Assembly: GCF_000226875.1 (NCBI RefSeq)
Contig: NZ_JH164926.1
Location: forward strand, 2,128,125-2,155,103
Length of the DNA: 26,979 bases
Direction of reading: 5' to 3'
Source: Neisseria shayeganii 871
GTDB taxonomy: Bacteria; Pseudomonadota; Gammaproteobacteria; Burkholderiales; Neisseriaceae
Shown here: positions 17,816-25,690 of the stretch, piece after piece
Layout of the letters: the number at the start of each line of letters is the position of its first letter
How positions within the stretch are numbered: position 1 is the first letter of the stretch
The notes under the pieces: generated by a model
Databases searched by the model: none
What the model was told of the DNA's origin: nothing
Seen by the model: the letters and a program-made list of their open reading frames with translations, nothing else
Position numbers and translations under genes: made by a program

Positions 17816-18763
17816 TTAAATAGAGAAATCCTCGCTAATCGGCCGATACAGCCTTTGTTCAATCTGTTCCCGGCTCAACTGCGGCAGATACAGCTGCATA
17901 AACTCAAAAGCATAACCGCGCAAATAGGTATCCTGCCGCACCACAATATGGGTAAAAGCCGGATAAAACATATGCCCGGCGGGGAGGCAGACCAAATCCG
18001 CATCCGCCTCCGCATCATAGGCCACATCCGCCAACAAACCCACGCCGATACCGGCCCGCACATAGGTTTTAATAATATCCGGGTCGGCACTGGCCAACGC
18101 CGTTTCCGGCCAAGGCAGGCCCGTACCGGCAAAAACCTGCTGCAAAGCCGAGTCGTCAGCCACATCGGCATACGTGACCAACGGCACACCCGCCAAATCT
18201 TCCCGCACTAAGGGCCGCGCCATCTCGGCCCAAGCATGCCCTCGCGGCACCAATACACAGCGGTGCCAAGGGTGGGCGGTAATCCGTCTCAGATTGGCAT
18301 CCTGCAGCGCCACTTCCGAGTTCACCGCCAAATCCACCCGACCGTCCGCCACCATTTGATCAATGGCCATCGGCGCCGCCGGTATCAGCGACAGCTTGAC
18401 TTTGGGGTAGCGGCGCAAAAAAGCGGTCACCACTTGCGGCAAGACATAACGCGCCTGCGTATGCGTCGTTGCCACCGTCAAGCGGCCGCTGTCCTGCTCG
18501 GCAAACTCGGTACCGACATTGCGGATATTCTGCACATCGCGAAATATCCGCTCGGCAATTTCCACCACCGCCTGTCCCGGCGGCGTCAGCGAAACAATGC
18601 GCTTACCGTGGCGCACAAACAGCGATACGCCCAGCTCATCTTCGAGCAGCTTAATTTGTTTGGAAATGCCCGGCTGAGAGGTAAATAAAACCTCGGCCGC
18701 TTCGGAAATATTCAAATTGCGGCGGGATACCTCCAAAAAGTAGCGCAACTGTTGCAATTTCAT
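17816..18763 (-). CDS. cysB: LysR-type regulator CysB
   Basis: Transcriptional activator of sulfate uptake and cysteine biosynthesis, responsive to N-acetylserine. The 315-residue protein has the CysB N-terminus MKLQQLRYFLEVSRRNLNISEAAEVLFTSQPGISKQIKLLEDELGVSLFVRHGKR (wHTH, residues 1-60). The inducer-site motif TTHTQARYVLPQV lies at ~100, and the C-terminal domain has the CysB pattern DADIIKTYVRAGIGVGLLADVAYD-like (here DPDIIKTYVRAGIGVGLLADVAYD). Family length is about 324. The ATG at 18763 is chosen because it gives the canonical MKLQQLRYF; the Shine-Dalgarno is poor. No cys biosynthetic genes are adjacent. Confidence 0.94.
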   Translation of the reverse strand: MKLQQLRYFLEVSRRNLNISEAAEVLFTSQPGISKQIKLLEDELGVSLFVRHGKRIVSLTPPGQAVVEIAERIFRDVQNIRNVGTEFAEQDSGRLTVATTHTQARYVLPQVVTAFLRRYPKVKLSLIPAAPMAIDQMVADGRVDLAVNSEVALQDANLRRITAHPWHRCVLVPRGHAWAEMARPLVREDLAGVPLVTYADVADDSALQQVFAGTGLPWPETALASADPDIIKTYVRAGIGVGLLADVAYDAEADADLVCLPAGHMFYPAFTHIVVRQDTYLRGYAFEFMQLYLPQLSREQIEQRLYRPISEDFSI

Positions 18764-19050
18764 AAAATAAACATATTTGTAGGATTTATACGACAATGCC
18801 AAGCGGCCGCCACGCCGGCCAACAGACCTCTAGCCAAAGCCGGCGCAGAAAGGAAGCGCATGGTATCACAGCCGGTTCGGACTTCCGCAGACAGCTCAGA
18901 TAAGCAATTGCCTGCAATGTTGTTTTTACACAACCAAAAATCTAAACACGTCGCCATTTGTTAATTTTTTTCATGACAGCACCGGCAAATTTCGGCATGA
19001 TTCCCCATCAGGAAACGGGCATTTCCACCGTATGGCCGCGTAACTCCTTA
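18764..19050. other. Intergenic region between divergent cysB and rmpM
   Basis: No gene seen. The cysB side has a TATAAA-like -10 (reverse complement of 18785-18790) without a matching -35. Bases ~18910-18975 are AT-rich with T-runs. This space may hold control sites for both genes; none could be assigned. Confidence 0.5.
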
Positions 19051-19079
19051 TTGACAGTTCGGGCCGGCCTTTTTATAGT
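19051..19079 (+). promoter_or_regulatory. Strong sigma-70 promoter of rmpM
   Basis: A perfect -35 TTGACA (19051-19056), a 17-bp spacer and -10 TATAGT (19074-19079, 5/6). This is the best promoter match I found in the window, matching the expected abundance of the product. It predicts a leader of about 120 nt. Confidence 0.85.
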
Positions 19080-19124
19080 GCCAACCTGAGTATATTTGGA
19101 TAACCGCAGTTTCCGGCGGTCCGT

Positions 19125-19160
19125 ATATGGTATTTGCGAGGGCAAGCGTACGTTCCATAT
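19125..19160 (+). other. Possible structured 5' leader of rmpM mRNA
   Basis: ATATGG (19125-19130) can pair with CCATAT (19155-19160), and TTGC/GCAA around a GAGG loop lies inside. The element lies 45 bp before the start codon, within the predicted leader. A stabilising stem or a regulatory RNA target is possible; pairing is short and unproven. Confidence 0.3.
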
Positions 19161-19205
19161 GTATGAGCGGTCTGCGCATAACAAACTTTTTGATGAGGGA
19201 ATAAC

Positions 19206-19895
19206 ATGACCAAACAGCTTAAATTGAGCGCTTTGTTCTTGGCCTTGGTTGCTTCCGGCACCGCTATGGCTGACAGCAAATTCAGCAACGAAAAATACGG
19301 CTATACCATCAGCGAGCAATCTCGCGAAGTGGTTCGTTCCAACACTGAGCCGAACGGCGCTCACGAGTGCTGGGAAAACAGCTTCCTGAACGAAGAAGTA
19401 GGCAAGCTGGGCTTGGCCGAATGTGGCGACCGTCAAGAAGTGGCTCAGCCCACCCCGCCCAAAGTACAAGAAGAAGTCATCTCCTTGTCTTCCAACTTCC
19501 TGTTCGGCTTCGACAAATACACTCTGCGTCCTGAAGCGCAAAGCACCCTGAACGAATTGGCCCAACGCCTGAGCCGCGCCGAAGTACAATCTGTACGCGT
19601 TGAAGGCAACACCGACTTCATGGGTAGCGAAGCCTACAACCAACGCTTGTCTGAGCAACGTGCAGCTGCTGTTGTGAACTACTTGACCGCACGTGGCGTG
19701 ACTGCCGAGAAAATCACTGCCGTTGGTCTGGGTGAATCTCAAGCCCGCATGACCGAACAGTGTCAAAACGAAGTAAACAACTTGGGTCGTCGCGTATCTG
19801 CAGCCCGCAAACGTACTGCTTTGATCGCGTGTATCGAACCCGACCGTCGCGTAGACATCCGCGTGACTGCCGTAGTAGAGCACCAAGTTCGTTAA
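19206..19895 (+). CDS. rmpM: RmpM-like outer membrane protein (class 4/PIII) with OmpA peptidoglycan-binding domain
   Basis: Periplasmic, peptidoglycan-anchored protein that in Neisseria associates with and stabilises porin trimers. The 229-residue protein shares the signal peptide MTKQLKLSALF.AL.ASGTA with meningococcal RmpM and is cleaved after AMA (residue 22). Its N-terminal part carries Cys55 and Cys73. The OmpA_C domain spans ~92-229 (ISLSSNFLFGFDKYTLRPEAQ...VRVEGNTDFMGSEAYNQRLSEQRAAAV), with the peptidoglycan-binding pair Asp137 and Arg152. Cys186 and Cys209 are the second disulfide. The Pro/Glu-rich hinge of Neisseria RmpM is reduced to a short TPPKVQEE. Codon use is less GC-biased than the neighbours, as expected for high expression. 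GAGGG precedes the start. Confidence 0.95.
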   Translation: MTKQLKLSALFLALVASGTAMADSKFSNEKYGYTISEQSREVVRSNTEPNGAHECWENSFLNEEVGKLGLAECGDRQEVAQPTPPKVQEEVISLSSNFLFGFDKYTLRPEAQSTLNELAQRLSRAEVQSVRVEGNTDFMGSEAYNQRLSEQRAAAVVNYLTARGVTAEKITAVGLGESQARMTEQCQNEVNNLGRRVSAARKRTALIACIEPDRRVDIRVTAVVEHQVR

Positions 19896-19920
19896 TCGTT
19901 GCTTCAGCATTGTATTGCCC

Positions 19921-19945
19921 AAACCCTGCCTCGGCAGGGTTTTTT
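19921..19945 (+). terminator. Rho-independent terminator of rmpM
   Basis: AACCCTGCC (19921-19929) and GGCAGGGTT (19932-19940) form a tight GC-rich stem followed by an uninterrupted T-run, 25 bp after the stop. Unlike most terminators here it contains no DUS. Confidence 0.93.
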
Positions 19946-20088
19946 TATTGTTGGCCGTTCCGAATCACTGGCCGATCCCAACCCAGAACAAACGTAAAAC
20001 CGCAGTACAGAACATGACAGGGGTGGCCTATTATTTTAAAATGACGAGTTTGGCGGAGCTTGGCGCACAAGTGATGCAAGCCGGCTGC

Positions 20089-20100
20089 TTCAGGTAGCCT
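20089..20100 (+). repeat. Single eikDUS upstream of the antiporter gene
   Basis: Exact TTCAGGTAGCCT, 61 bp before the ATG at 20162. Confidence 0.85.
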
Positions 20101-20161
20101 TGGCCTCATCATTGCCGGCGTGGAGCTCTGTTTCCGCCCACTGCTAAAACAAGGAAAACAG

Positions 20162-21580
20162 ATGCGTTTACACCATGCACTTCTGCCCGCTCTTTGCGTT
20201 CCACTGAACGCCTCGGCCGCCTCTTTGGATGGCGCCAGCTTGAGCCTGCTCTGGGGCATACCCTTTGTACTGATTCTGCTGTCGATCGCCACCGGCCCTT
20301 TGCTGTTTTCCCATACTTGGCACCACCATTTCGGCAAAATCACCGCCGGCTGGACCGTATTGTTTCTTGTTCCCTTCATCGCCGTGTTCGGCTTCGGAGA
20401 GGCACTGCACACCGTCGCCCATGCCCTGGTAGCCGAATATATCCCGTTTATTTTATTGCTGCTCGCGCTCTATACCATTTCCGGCGGCATTCTGGTTTGG
20501 GGCAATCTGCACGGCAGCCCGCGTCTGAACACCACTATTTTGGCCATCGGCACCGTTTTGGCCTCCATTATGGGCACCACGGGTGCCGCCATGCTGCTGA
20601 TCCGCCCGCTGTTGAAAGCCAATGACAACCGCAAGCACCGCGTTCACGTGGTGGTGTTCTTTATTTTCTTGGTGGCCAATATCGGCGGCGGCCTCACGCC
20701 CCTCGGCGATCCGCCTCTGTTCCTCGGCTTCTTAAAAGGCGTAGACTTCGGCTGGACCGTGCAACATATGTTCGTGCCCGTGCTGCTGAGCTCGGTGATC
20801 TTGCTGATCGCCTTTTACTTCCTGGATCGCTATTTCTTCTCCAAAGAAGACGAGATCCTGCCCAAAGACCCTTCCCCCGACAGCCCGCTGAAAATCTTCG
20901 GCAAATGGAATTTCCTGCTTTTGGCGGGCGTAGTAGGCGCGGTCTTGATGTCCGGCTTATGGAAGCCCGACCACCCCGGTATCGATGTGCTGGGCACTCC
21001 TTACCTGCTGCCCAATCTGATTCGCGACATCATTTTGATTGTGCTGACCGTGGTTTCCCTGAAAATCACACCGCAGCAGGTGCGCGCCGGTAACGAATTC
21101 AATTGGGATCCGATTTTGGAAGTCGGCAAACTGTTTTTGGGCATTTTCATCACCATTTCCCCGGTCATCGCCATTCTGCAAGCCGGCGAAAACGGCGCTT
21201 TTGCCGGGCTGATCGCCTTGGTACACGATGCCGCTGGCAACCCGATCAACACCATGTATTTCTGGATGACCGGCCTGCTTTCCGCCTTTTTGGACAACGC
21301 CCCCACCTATTTGGTGTTCTTCAATATGGCCGGCGGCGATGCCACCGCCCTGATGTCCGGCCCGCTCTTCCACACCCTACTTGCCATCTCCATGGGTTCG
21401 GTATTCATGGGCGCCCTCAGCTACATCGGTAATGCGCCCAACTTCATGGTGAAAGCGATTGCCGAACAGCGCAAAGTACCGATGCCCAGCTTTTTCGGCT
21501 ACATGGTGTGGTCATTCGGCATCTTGGTGCCCCTGTTTATTCTGCACACCCTGATTTTCTTTGTGTGGCAGCTGCTGTAA
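20162..21580 (+). CDS. Sodium:proton antiporter-like permease of the ion transporter superfamily (NhaD/ArsB/CitM-like)
   Basis: Inner-membrane transporter of 472 residues with about a dozen hydrophobic segments. Family-type motifs are repeated in the two halves: NTTILAIGTVLASIMGTTGAAMLLIRPLL and NIGGGLTPLGDPPLFLGFLKG in the first half, LLSAFLDNAPTYLVFFN and GALSYIGNAPNFMVKAIAEQ in the second. These paired GD.P/GNAPN re-entrant loops match the NhaD-like and citrate/arsenite permease group. Na+/H+ exchange is the usual annotation, but the ion is not fixed by sequence. AAGGAA lies 8 bases before the ATG at 20162. It stands alone between the rmpM terminator and a DUS hairpin terminator. Confidence 0.85.
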   Translation: MRLHHALLPALCVPLNASAASLDGASLSLLWGIPFVLILLSIATGPLLFSHTWHHHFGKITAGWTVLFLVPFIAVFGFGEALHTVAHALVAEYIPFILLLLALYTISGGILVWGNLHGSPRLNTTILAIGTVLASIMGTTGAAMLLIRPLLKANDNRKHRVHVVVFFIFLVANIGGGLTPLGDPPLFLGFLKGVDFGWTVQHMFVPVLLSSVILLIAFYFLDRYFFSKEDEILPKDPSPDSPLKIFGKWNFLLLAGVVGAVLMSGLWKPDHPGIDVLGTPYLLPNLIRDIILIVLTVVSLKITPQQVRAGNEFNWDPILEVGKLFLGIFITISPVIAILQAGENGAFAGLIALVHDAAGNPINTMYFWMTGLLSAFLDNAPTYLVFFNMAGGDATALMSGPLFHTLLAISMGSVFMGALSYIGNAPNFMVKAIAEQRKVPMPSFFGYMVWSFGILVPLFILHTLIFFVWQLL

Positions 21581-21596
21581 GCCATCTCTCTGAATC

Positions 21597-21648
21597 AAGG
21601 CTACCTGAAACCGGCGCTCTGCCCTGCAGATGCCTTTCAGGTAGCCTT
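21597..21648 (+). terminator. DUS hairpin terminator after the antiporter gene
   Basis: AAGGCTACCTGAAA (21597-21610) and TTTCAGGTAGCCTT (21635-21648) form a 14-bp stem with a 24-nt loop, followed by TTTC. It lies 16 bp after the stop. Confidence 0.85.
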
Positions 21649-21670
21649 TTTCACTCGATTTCCGCCATCC

Positions 21671-22360
21671 ATGAATTTAAGCAAATACCTACAAGCACAA
21701 GGCTGGGGCAGCCGCAAACAATGCCAATGGCTGATCCGCAACGGCCTGGTCAGCGTCAACGGACACGTGCTCGACAACGAGCACGCCGAAATCGACCCCA
21801 CCGCCGTCCACAGTCTGCAACGTGACGGCGAACCGCTGGTCGTGATTCCCTATCCTTATTACTACCTGCTGCTGAACAAGCCCGCCGGCTATGAAACCTC
21901 GCACAAACCGCGCGATTACCCCAGCGTGTTCAGCCTCCTGCCCGACCACCTTCGCGCCCGCCAACCGCAAGCCGTCGGCCGTTTGGATGCCGACACCACC
22001 GGTGTATTGCTGATCACCAACGACGGCGCATTCAATCACCGCCTCACCTCGCCCAAGCACAAAGTGCCCAAGCATTACCGTGCCACCTTAAAACACCCTG
22101 CCGATGAAAACCTGTGCGCCACCCTGCGCCAAGGTGTGCTGTTGCACGACGAGAACGAAACCATTGCCGCCGCAGCCGCCTCCCTACCCCAACCCACCAT
22201 CCTCCTGCTCACCCTCACCGAAGGCAAATACCATCAAGTCAAACGCATGGTGGCCGCCGCCGGCAACCGGGTGGCGGCCTTACACCGCCTCCGTTTCGGT
22301 GACTGGGATTGCGGCCAATTGGCGGAAGGGGAATGGTGTTTTATTGATCAGCCGGCCTGA
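21671..22360 (+). CDS. rsuA: 16S rRNA pseudouridine(516) synthase RsuA
   Basis: Converts U516 of 16S rRNA to pseudouridine. The 229-residue protein has an N-terminal S4 RNA-binding domain (MNLSKYLQAQGWGSRKQCQWLIRNGLVSVNG, residues 1-45) and a RsuA-type catalytic domain with YLLLNKPAGYETS, the active-site Asp106 in AVGRLDADTTGVLLITNDG, KHYRATL and LTEGKYHQVKRMVAAAGNRVAALHRLRFG. The size matches E. coli RsuA (231). Another RsuA/RluB-family target cannot be ruled out. The start lies 20 bp after the preceding terminator, with no evident Shine-Dalgarno. Confidence 0.93.
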   Translation: MNLSKYLQAQGWGSRKQCQWLIRNGLVSVNGHVLDNEHAEIDPTAVHSLQRDGEPLVVIPYPYYYLLLNKPAGYETSHKPRDYPSVFSLLPDHLRARQPQAVGRLDADTTGVLLITNDGAFNHRLTSPKHKVPKHYRATLKHPADENLCATLRQGVLLHDENETIAAAAASLPQPTILLLTLTEGKYHQVKRMVAAAGNRVAALHRLRFGDWDCGQLAEGEWCFIDQPA

Positions 22361-22647
22361 CGCCGGAAGCTCAACAGACAGGCGTGTTGGGCAAAAGAAT
22401 ATGTCCGCATCCCAACGTTGCCGCATCGGCCGTCCAGTCAGCCGCCTGTCCGGTCAATCGCCACCCCGCCCGAATCGTGTTCCCGCCGCTGCCCGATTCT
22501 GTCGGCAGCTTTCACATGCTTATTAAACATAAATTGCTTTTTTCAGAAAAAATCTGGAATTTATGCCAAAGATAAAACAGAAAAAGGTTTTATATGCTGA
22601 TAAATTCACGGTTTAGGCAGTTTGCTGCATCTGCACACGCAGGCGGC

Positions 22648-22676
22648 TTGGAGCAAACGGTCGATTACGCTAAGAT
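22648..22676 (+). promoter_or_regulatory. Weak candidate promoter for the NRAMP-like gene
   Basis: TTGGAG (22648-22653) and TAAGAT (22671-22676) are 17 bp apart. Both match consensus poorly. No Fur or MntR box was recognised nearby. Confidence 0.3.
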
Positions 22677-22688
22677 GCCCGCCCTTCA

Positions 22689-22700
22689 AGGCTACCTGAA
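22689..22700 (+). repeat. Single eikDUS in the leader of the NRAMP-like gene
   Basis: Exact AGGCTACCTGAA, 18 bp before the start codon. Confidence 0.85.
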
Positions 22701-22718
22701 AGAAAGCAGGTTTATAAA

Positions 22719-23975
22719 ATGAATCCGGAAACCCCTTCAGTTTCAACCTGGCAAACCCGCCTGCGCGCCATGGGCCCGGGCATCATGATGGCTTCGGCGG
22801 CGGTGGGCGGCTCGCACATCATTTCCTCCACCCAAGCCGGAGCGCTGTACGGCTGGCAGCTGGCGCTGATTATCGTGCTGGCCAATCTGTTTAAATATCC
22901 GTTTTTCCGTTTCGGCCCGCAATACACGCTGGAAACCGGCAAAACCCTGCTCGAAGGCTATGCCGAAAAAGGCCGCATTTATCTGTGGGTATTTTTCCTG
23001 CTCAATCTGTTTGCCACCGTCATCAACACCGCGGCGGTGAGTCTCTTATGCGCGGCCATTCTGAGCTTTGTGCTGCCCGGCGATTGGTCGGTCAACCAAT
23101 TGGCGGTGGCGGTGTTGGCTTCATCGGTGCTGATGCTGCTGGCCGGCCCCTACCGCACGGTGGACGGCCTCTCCAAACTCATCATGATCAGCCTCACGGT
23201 GACCACCGTGGCCGCGGTGGCGATTGCCGCCTCCAGAGGCGCGGCCATGCAGCCCGACTTCATCGAGCCAAGCCCGTGGAATCTGGGTGCGCTGGCATTT
23301 ATTGTGATGCTGATGGGCTGGATGCCGGCGCCGATTGAAATTTCCGCCATCAATTCGATGTGGGTGGCGGCCAAAAACCGCATCAGCCCGGTACGCTACG
23401 AAGACGGCCTGTTCGACTTCAACGTCGGCTACATCGGCACCGCCCTGCTGGCGTTGGTGTTTCTGGCCTTGGGCGCGCTGGTGCAGTATGGCTCCGGCAC
23501 CGAAGTGCAAACGGCAGGCGCGGCCTACATCGGCCAGCTGATCAATATGTATGCCGCCACCATCGGCGAATGGTCGCGCTGGCTGGTCACCTTCATTGCG
23601 TTTGCCTGTATGTACGGCACCACGCTTACGGTGATTGACGGCTATTCGCGCACCAATATGGAATCGCTGCGCCTACTCACCCGCACCAGCCACCTGAGCG
23701 GCAACCGTGCTTTGGGGGTGTGGATTGTGTTTGCCGCCTTGGCCGGCCTGTGCGTGATTCTGTTTTTCAAAGGCGCGGTGCTGCCGATGCTGAAATTCGC
23801 CATGATTGCCTCGTTTGTCAGCACGCCCGTCTTCGCTTGGCTGAATTTGAGCCTGGCCCGCCGCGGCAAACGCGGCCAGCAGCCCTGGCTGATGGTGTTG
23901 GCCTGGGTGGGCCTGCTCTATCTGAGCGCCTTTACTTTACTGTTTTTAGTGAACCAAACCGGCTTGTTGAAATAA
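22719..23975 (+). CDS. NRAMP-family divalent metal transporter, divergent
   Basis: Inner-membrane transporter of 418 residues with about eleven hydrophobic segments and an NRAMP-like N-terminus (RLRAMGPGIMMASAAVGGSHIISSTQAGALYGWQL). In canonical Mn/Fe NRAMPs TM1 carries DPGN and TM6 carries MPHN. Here these positions read AVGGSH (~28-33) and WMPAPIEIS (~201-209), so the metal-binding Asp, Asn and His are missing. The fold is NRAMP-like, but the substrate may be a different cation or metal complex. It ends in a bidirectional DUS terminator shared with pstS. Only a weak GCAGG precedes the start. Confidence 0.85.
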   Translation: MNPETPSVSTWQTRLRAMGPGIMMASAAVGGSHIISSTQAGALYGWQLALIIVLANLFKYPFFRFGPQYTLETGKTLLEGYAEKGRIYLWVFFLLNLFATVINTAAVSLLCAAILSFVLPGDWSVNQLAVAVLASSVLMLLAGPYRTVDGLSKLIMISLTVTTVAAVAIAASRGAAMQPDFIEPSPWNLGALAFIVMLMGWMPAPIEISAINSMWVAAKNRISPVRYEDGLFDFNVGYIGTALLALVFLALGALVQYGSGTEVQTAGAAYIGQLINMYAATIGEWSRWLVTFIAFACMYGTTLTVIDGYSRTNMESLRLLTRTSHLSGNRALGVWIVFAALAGLCVILFFKGAVLPMLKFAMIASFVSTPVFAWLNLSLARRGKRGQQPWLMVLAWVGLLYLSAFTLLFLVNQTGLLK

Positions 23976-23990
23976 GGCCGTGTTGAATGG

Positions 23991-24029
23991 CAAACAGGCT
24001 ACCTGAAACGCTTTCAGGTAGCCTGTTTG
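23991..24029. terminator. Bidirectional DUS terminator between the NRAMP-like gene and pstS
   Basis: CAAACAGGCTACCTGAAA (23991-24008) and TTTCAGGTAGCCTGTTTG (24012-24029) form a perfect 18-bp stem with a 3-nt loop. It is the most stable DUS hairpin in the window and sits exactly between two convergent genes. Confidence 0.92.
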
Positions 24030-24055
24030 CTTTAAGCCAGACAAAGGCATCCGTC

Positions 24056-25165
24056 TCAATACACGGCGCGGCCTTGGCTGTCGGTGACTTTTTTCCACTC
24101 TTGGCGTACCAAATCCTTCACCGAGGCCGGCAACGGCACATAATCCAGCTTGGCCGCGGCTTCGTCGCCGTTTTGGTAGGCCCAGTCGAAGAAGCTCAGT
24201 ACGGCACGGGTTTGCTCGGCTTGGTCGGCCTGCTTGTGGATCAGAATGAAGGTGGCCGCCGCCAGCGGCCAAGCCTGCTCGCCCGGCTGGTTGGTCAGCA
24301 CCAAGCTGAAACCGGGTACGCTCTGCCAGTCCACTTCGGCTGCGGCGGCAAAGCTGGCCTGCGAAGGCTGCACGAATTGGCCGGCCCGATTTTGCATTTG
24401 CACGTGCGCCATTTGGTTTTGCTTGGCGTAGGCGTATTCCACATAGCCGATGGCGTTCTTCACCCGGTTCACATAAGTGGCCACGCCTTCGTTGCCCTTG
24501 CCGGCCGCGCCGGAGGAGGCGGTCGGCCATTTCACGGTATTGGCCGCGCCCACGCTGTCTTTCCAGGCGGCGGAAACTTGGCTCAGATAGGTGGTGAAAA
24601 TAAAGCTGGTGCCGGAGCCGTCGGAGCGGAACACGGTGGTAATCGGCGCATCCGGCAGGCTCAATCCTTCATTGAGGGCGGCGATTTTCGGGTCGTTCCA
24701 GCGGCTAATGTTGCCCAGATAAATGTCGGCCAACACTTCACCCGTCAGCTTCAGCGCGCCCGGTGCGATGCCGTCCACATTCACCACCGGCACCACGCCG
24801 CCGATGACGGTGGGGAACTGGATCAGGCCCTGTTTGTCTAATTCTTCCGCACTCAGCGGCGAATCGGAGGCGCCGAACTGCACGGTTTTGGCGGTAATCT
24901 GCTTCACGCCGCCGGACGAGCCGATGGATTGGTAGTTCACGCGGCCGCCGGCGGCTTGTTGGTAGGCTTGGGCCCACTGGACGTAAATCGGTTGCGGGAA
25001 AGATGCGCCGGCGCCGGTGATGTCGAGGCTGACTTGGTCGGCCGGGGCGGCGGCCGAAGCGGCCGGTGCCGCCGGCTGTTGGGCGGCGGGGGCGTTTTTT
25101 TCGCCGCCGCAGGCCGCCAACAAGGCGGCGCTCAAGGCGGCTGCGGTGATCAGACGGATATTCAT
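24056..25165 (-). CDS. pstS: Phosphate ABC transporter substrate-binding protein PstS
   Basis: Captures inorganic phosphate outside the inner membrane and delivers it to PstCAB. The 369-residue protein has a lipobox LLAAC (Cys19), so it is a lipoprotein rather than a free periplasmic protein, followed by an Ala/Pro-rich tether (~25-45). The phosphate-site motifs are present: ITGAGASFPQPIYVQWAQAY, YQSIGSSGGVKQI, QFGASDSPLS and TVFRSDGSGTSFIFTTYL. The ATG at 25165 has AGGAG 7 bases upstream. Notably pstC, pstA, pstB and phoU do not follow; the gene ends against the convergent NRAMP-like gene. No clear Pho box was recognised upstream. Confidence 0.95.
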   Translation of the reverse strand: MNIRLITAAALSAALLAACGGEKNAPAAQQPAAPAASAAAPADQVSLDITGAGASFPQPIYVQWAQAYQQAAGGRVNYQSIGSSGGVKQITAKTVQFGASDSPLSAEELDKQGLIQFPTVIGGVVPVVNVDGIAPGALKLTGEVLADIYLGNISRWNDPKIAALNEGLSLPDAPITTVFRSDGSGTSFIFTTYLSQVSAAWKDSVGAANTVKWPTASSGAAGKGNEGVATYVNRVKNAIGYVEYAYAKQNQMAHVQMQNRAGQFVQPSQASFAAAAEVDWQSVPGFSLVLTNQPGEQAWPLAAATFILIHKQADQAEQTRAVLSFFDWAYQNGDEAAAKLDYVPLPASVKDLVRQEWKKVTDSQGRAVY

Positions 25166-25365
25166 GCTTGCTCCTGAGTTTGAGTGAAAACAGGCGCAGT
25201 CTAATCCGTGATTGTTGCAGGCGTATGACGGGACAACAAGCAAACAGGCTACCTGAAAGCGAAGCGCGCGGGTTTCCGCGTCGTCAAAACTTTCAGGTAG
25301 CCTTTAATCGTTTCATACAGGACTGGGGTTTGCTCCCCTTCAGATGTGGCTGCCGCCCAAAGCCT
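25166..25365. other. Intergenic region upstream of pstS
   Basis: No gene seen. It contains a DUS pair (25246-25303) and a short GGGG/CCCC hairpin (about 25325-25339). The pstS promoter should lie between 25166 and 25245, but no convincing boxes were found. Confidence 0.5.
25246..25303. repeat. Inverted eikDUS pair with conserved loop
   Basis: AGGCTACCTGAAA (25246-25258) and TTTCAGGTAGCCT (25291-25303). The loop contains a second hairpin, CGCGG-GTTT-CCGCG, and ends CAAAAC, like the loop of the pair at 3351-3407. It lies upstream of pstS, so it does not terminate that gene. Confidence 0.8.
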
Positions 25366-25509
25366 GAGACCTTTGCAAAACCCCCATCTGCGGCGCATTT
25401 CTGCGTTGTGCGCTGCTCGCTCGCTTGCCTATCTTCATGATATGTCTGCGCTTGCTGCGCTGCTACGCCTTGAACTGCATCCACATCTGGGGGTTTTGCA
25501 AAGGTCTCA
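25366..25509. mobile_element. MITE family copy 3, 144 bp, opposite orientation
   Basis: Same family as 11515-11681, inverted. It has 20-bp perfect terminal repeats starting GAGACCTTTGC. AGCCT flanks it on both sides (25361-25365 and 25510-25514). It lacks about 23 bp found in copy 1. It separates pheA from pstS; no gene inside. Confidence 0.88.
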
Positions 25510-25514
25510 GCCTG

Positions 25515-25690
25515 GCAGTACAACAGACGCCGGCGCTCACCAGCCCTGTCGCAGACAGATGACCCGAAGCCAAGCGGCCGGGCAGCACCACCAAGGCACC
25601 ACACAAAAAATGCCGCAGTCGGAATTGGCAAAGCGCTCAGCCTGCCGTTTGCCGCACGGTATCCGACAGGCTGCCTGGCGGTGCCGCTGC
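25515..25690. other. Intergenic region downstream of pheA
   Basis: No gene, DUS or clear terminator recognised between the MITE and the pheA stop. Confidence 0.4.

Larger units (their letters stand above)
22361..22718. other. Intergenic region between rsuA and the NRAMP-like gene
   Basis: No gene recognised. The first half is GC-rich and unremarkable. Bases ~22510-22610 are AT-rich with A/T runs (CTTTTTTCAGAAAAAAT), possibly a weak hairpin ending rsuA transcription. The right end carries a candidate promoter and a DUS. Confidence 0.5.

Noticed and set aside
25190..25245. Pho box in front of pstS
   Set aside because: The minus strand has TGTCCCGTCAT-like sequence, but it does not give the repeated CTGTCAT pattern with proper spacing.
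25366..25509. CRISPR-like repeats
   Set aside because: The recurring GAGACCTTTGC blocks are terminal repeats of short transposable elements kilobases apart, not a spaced array.
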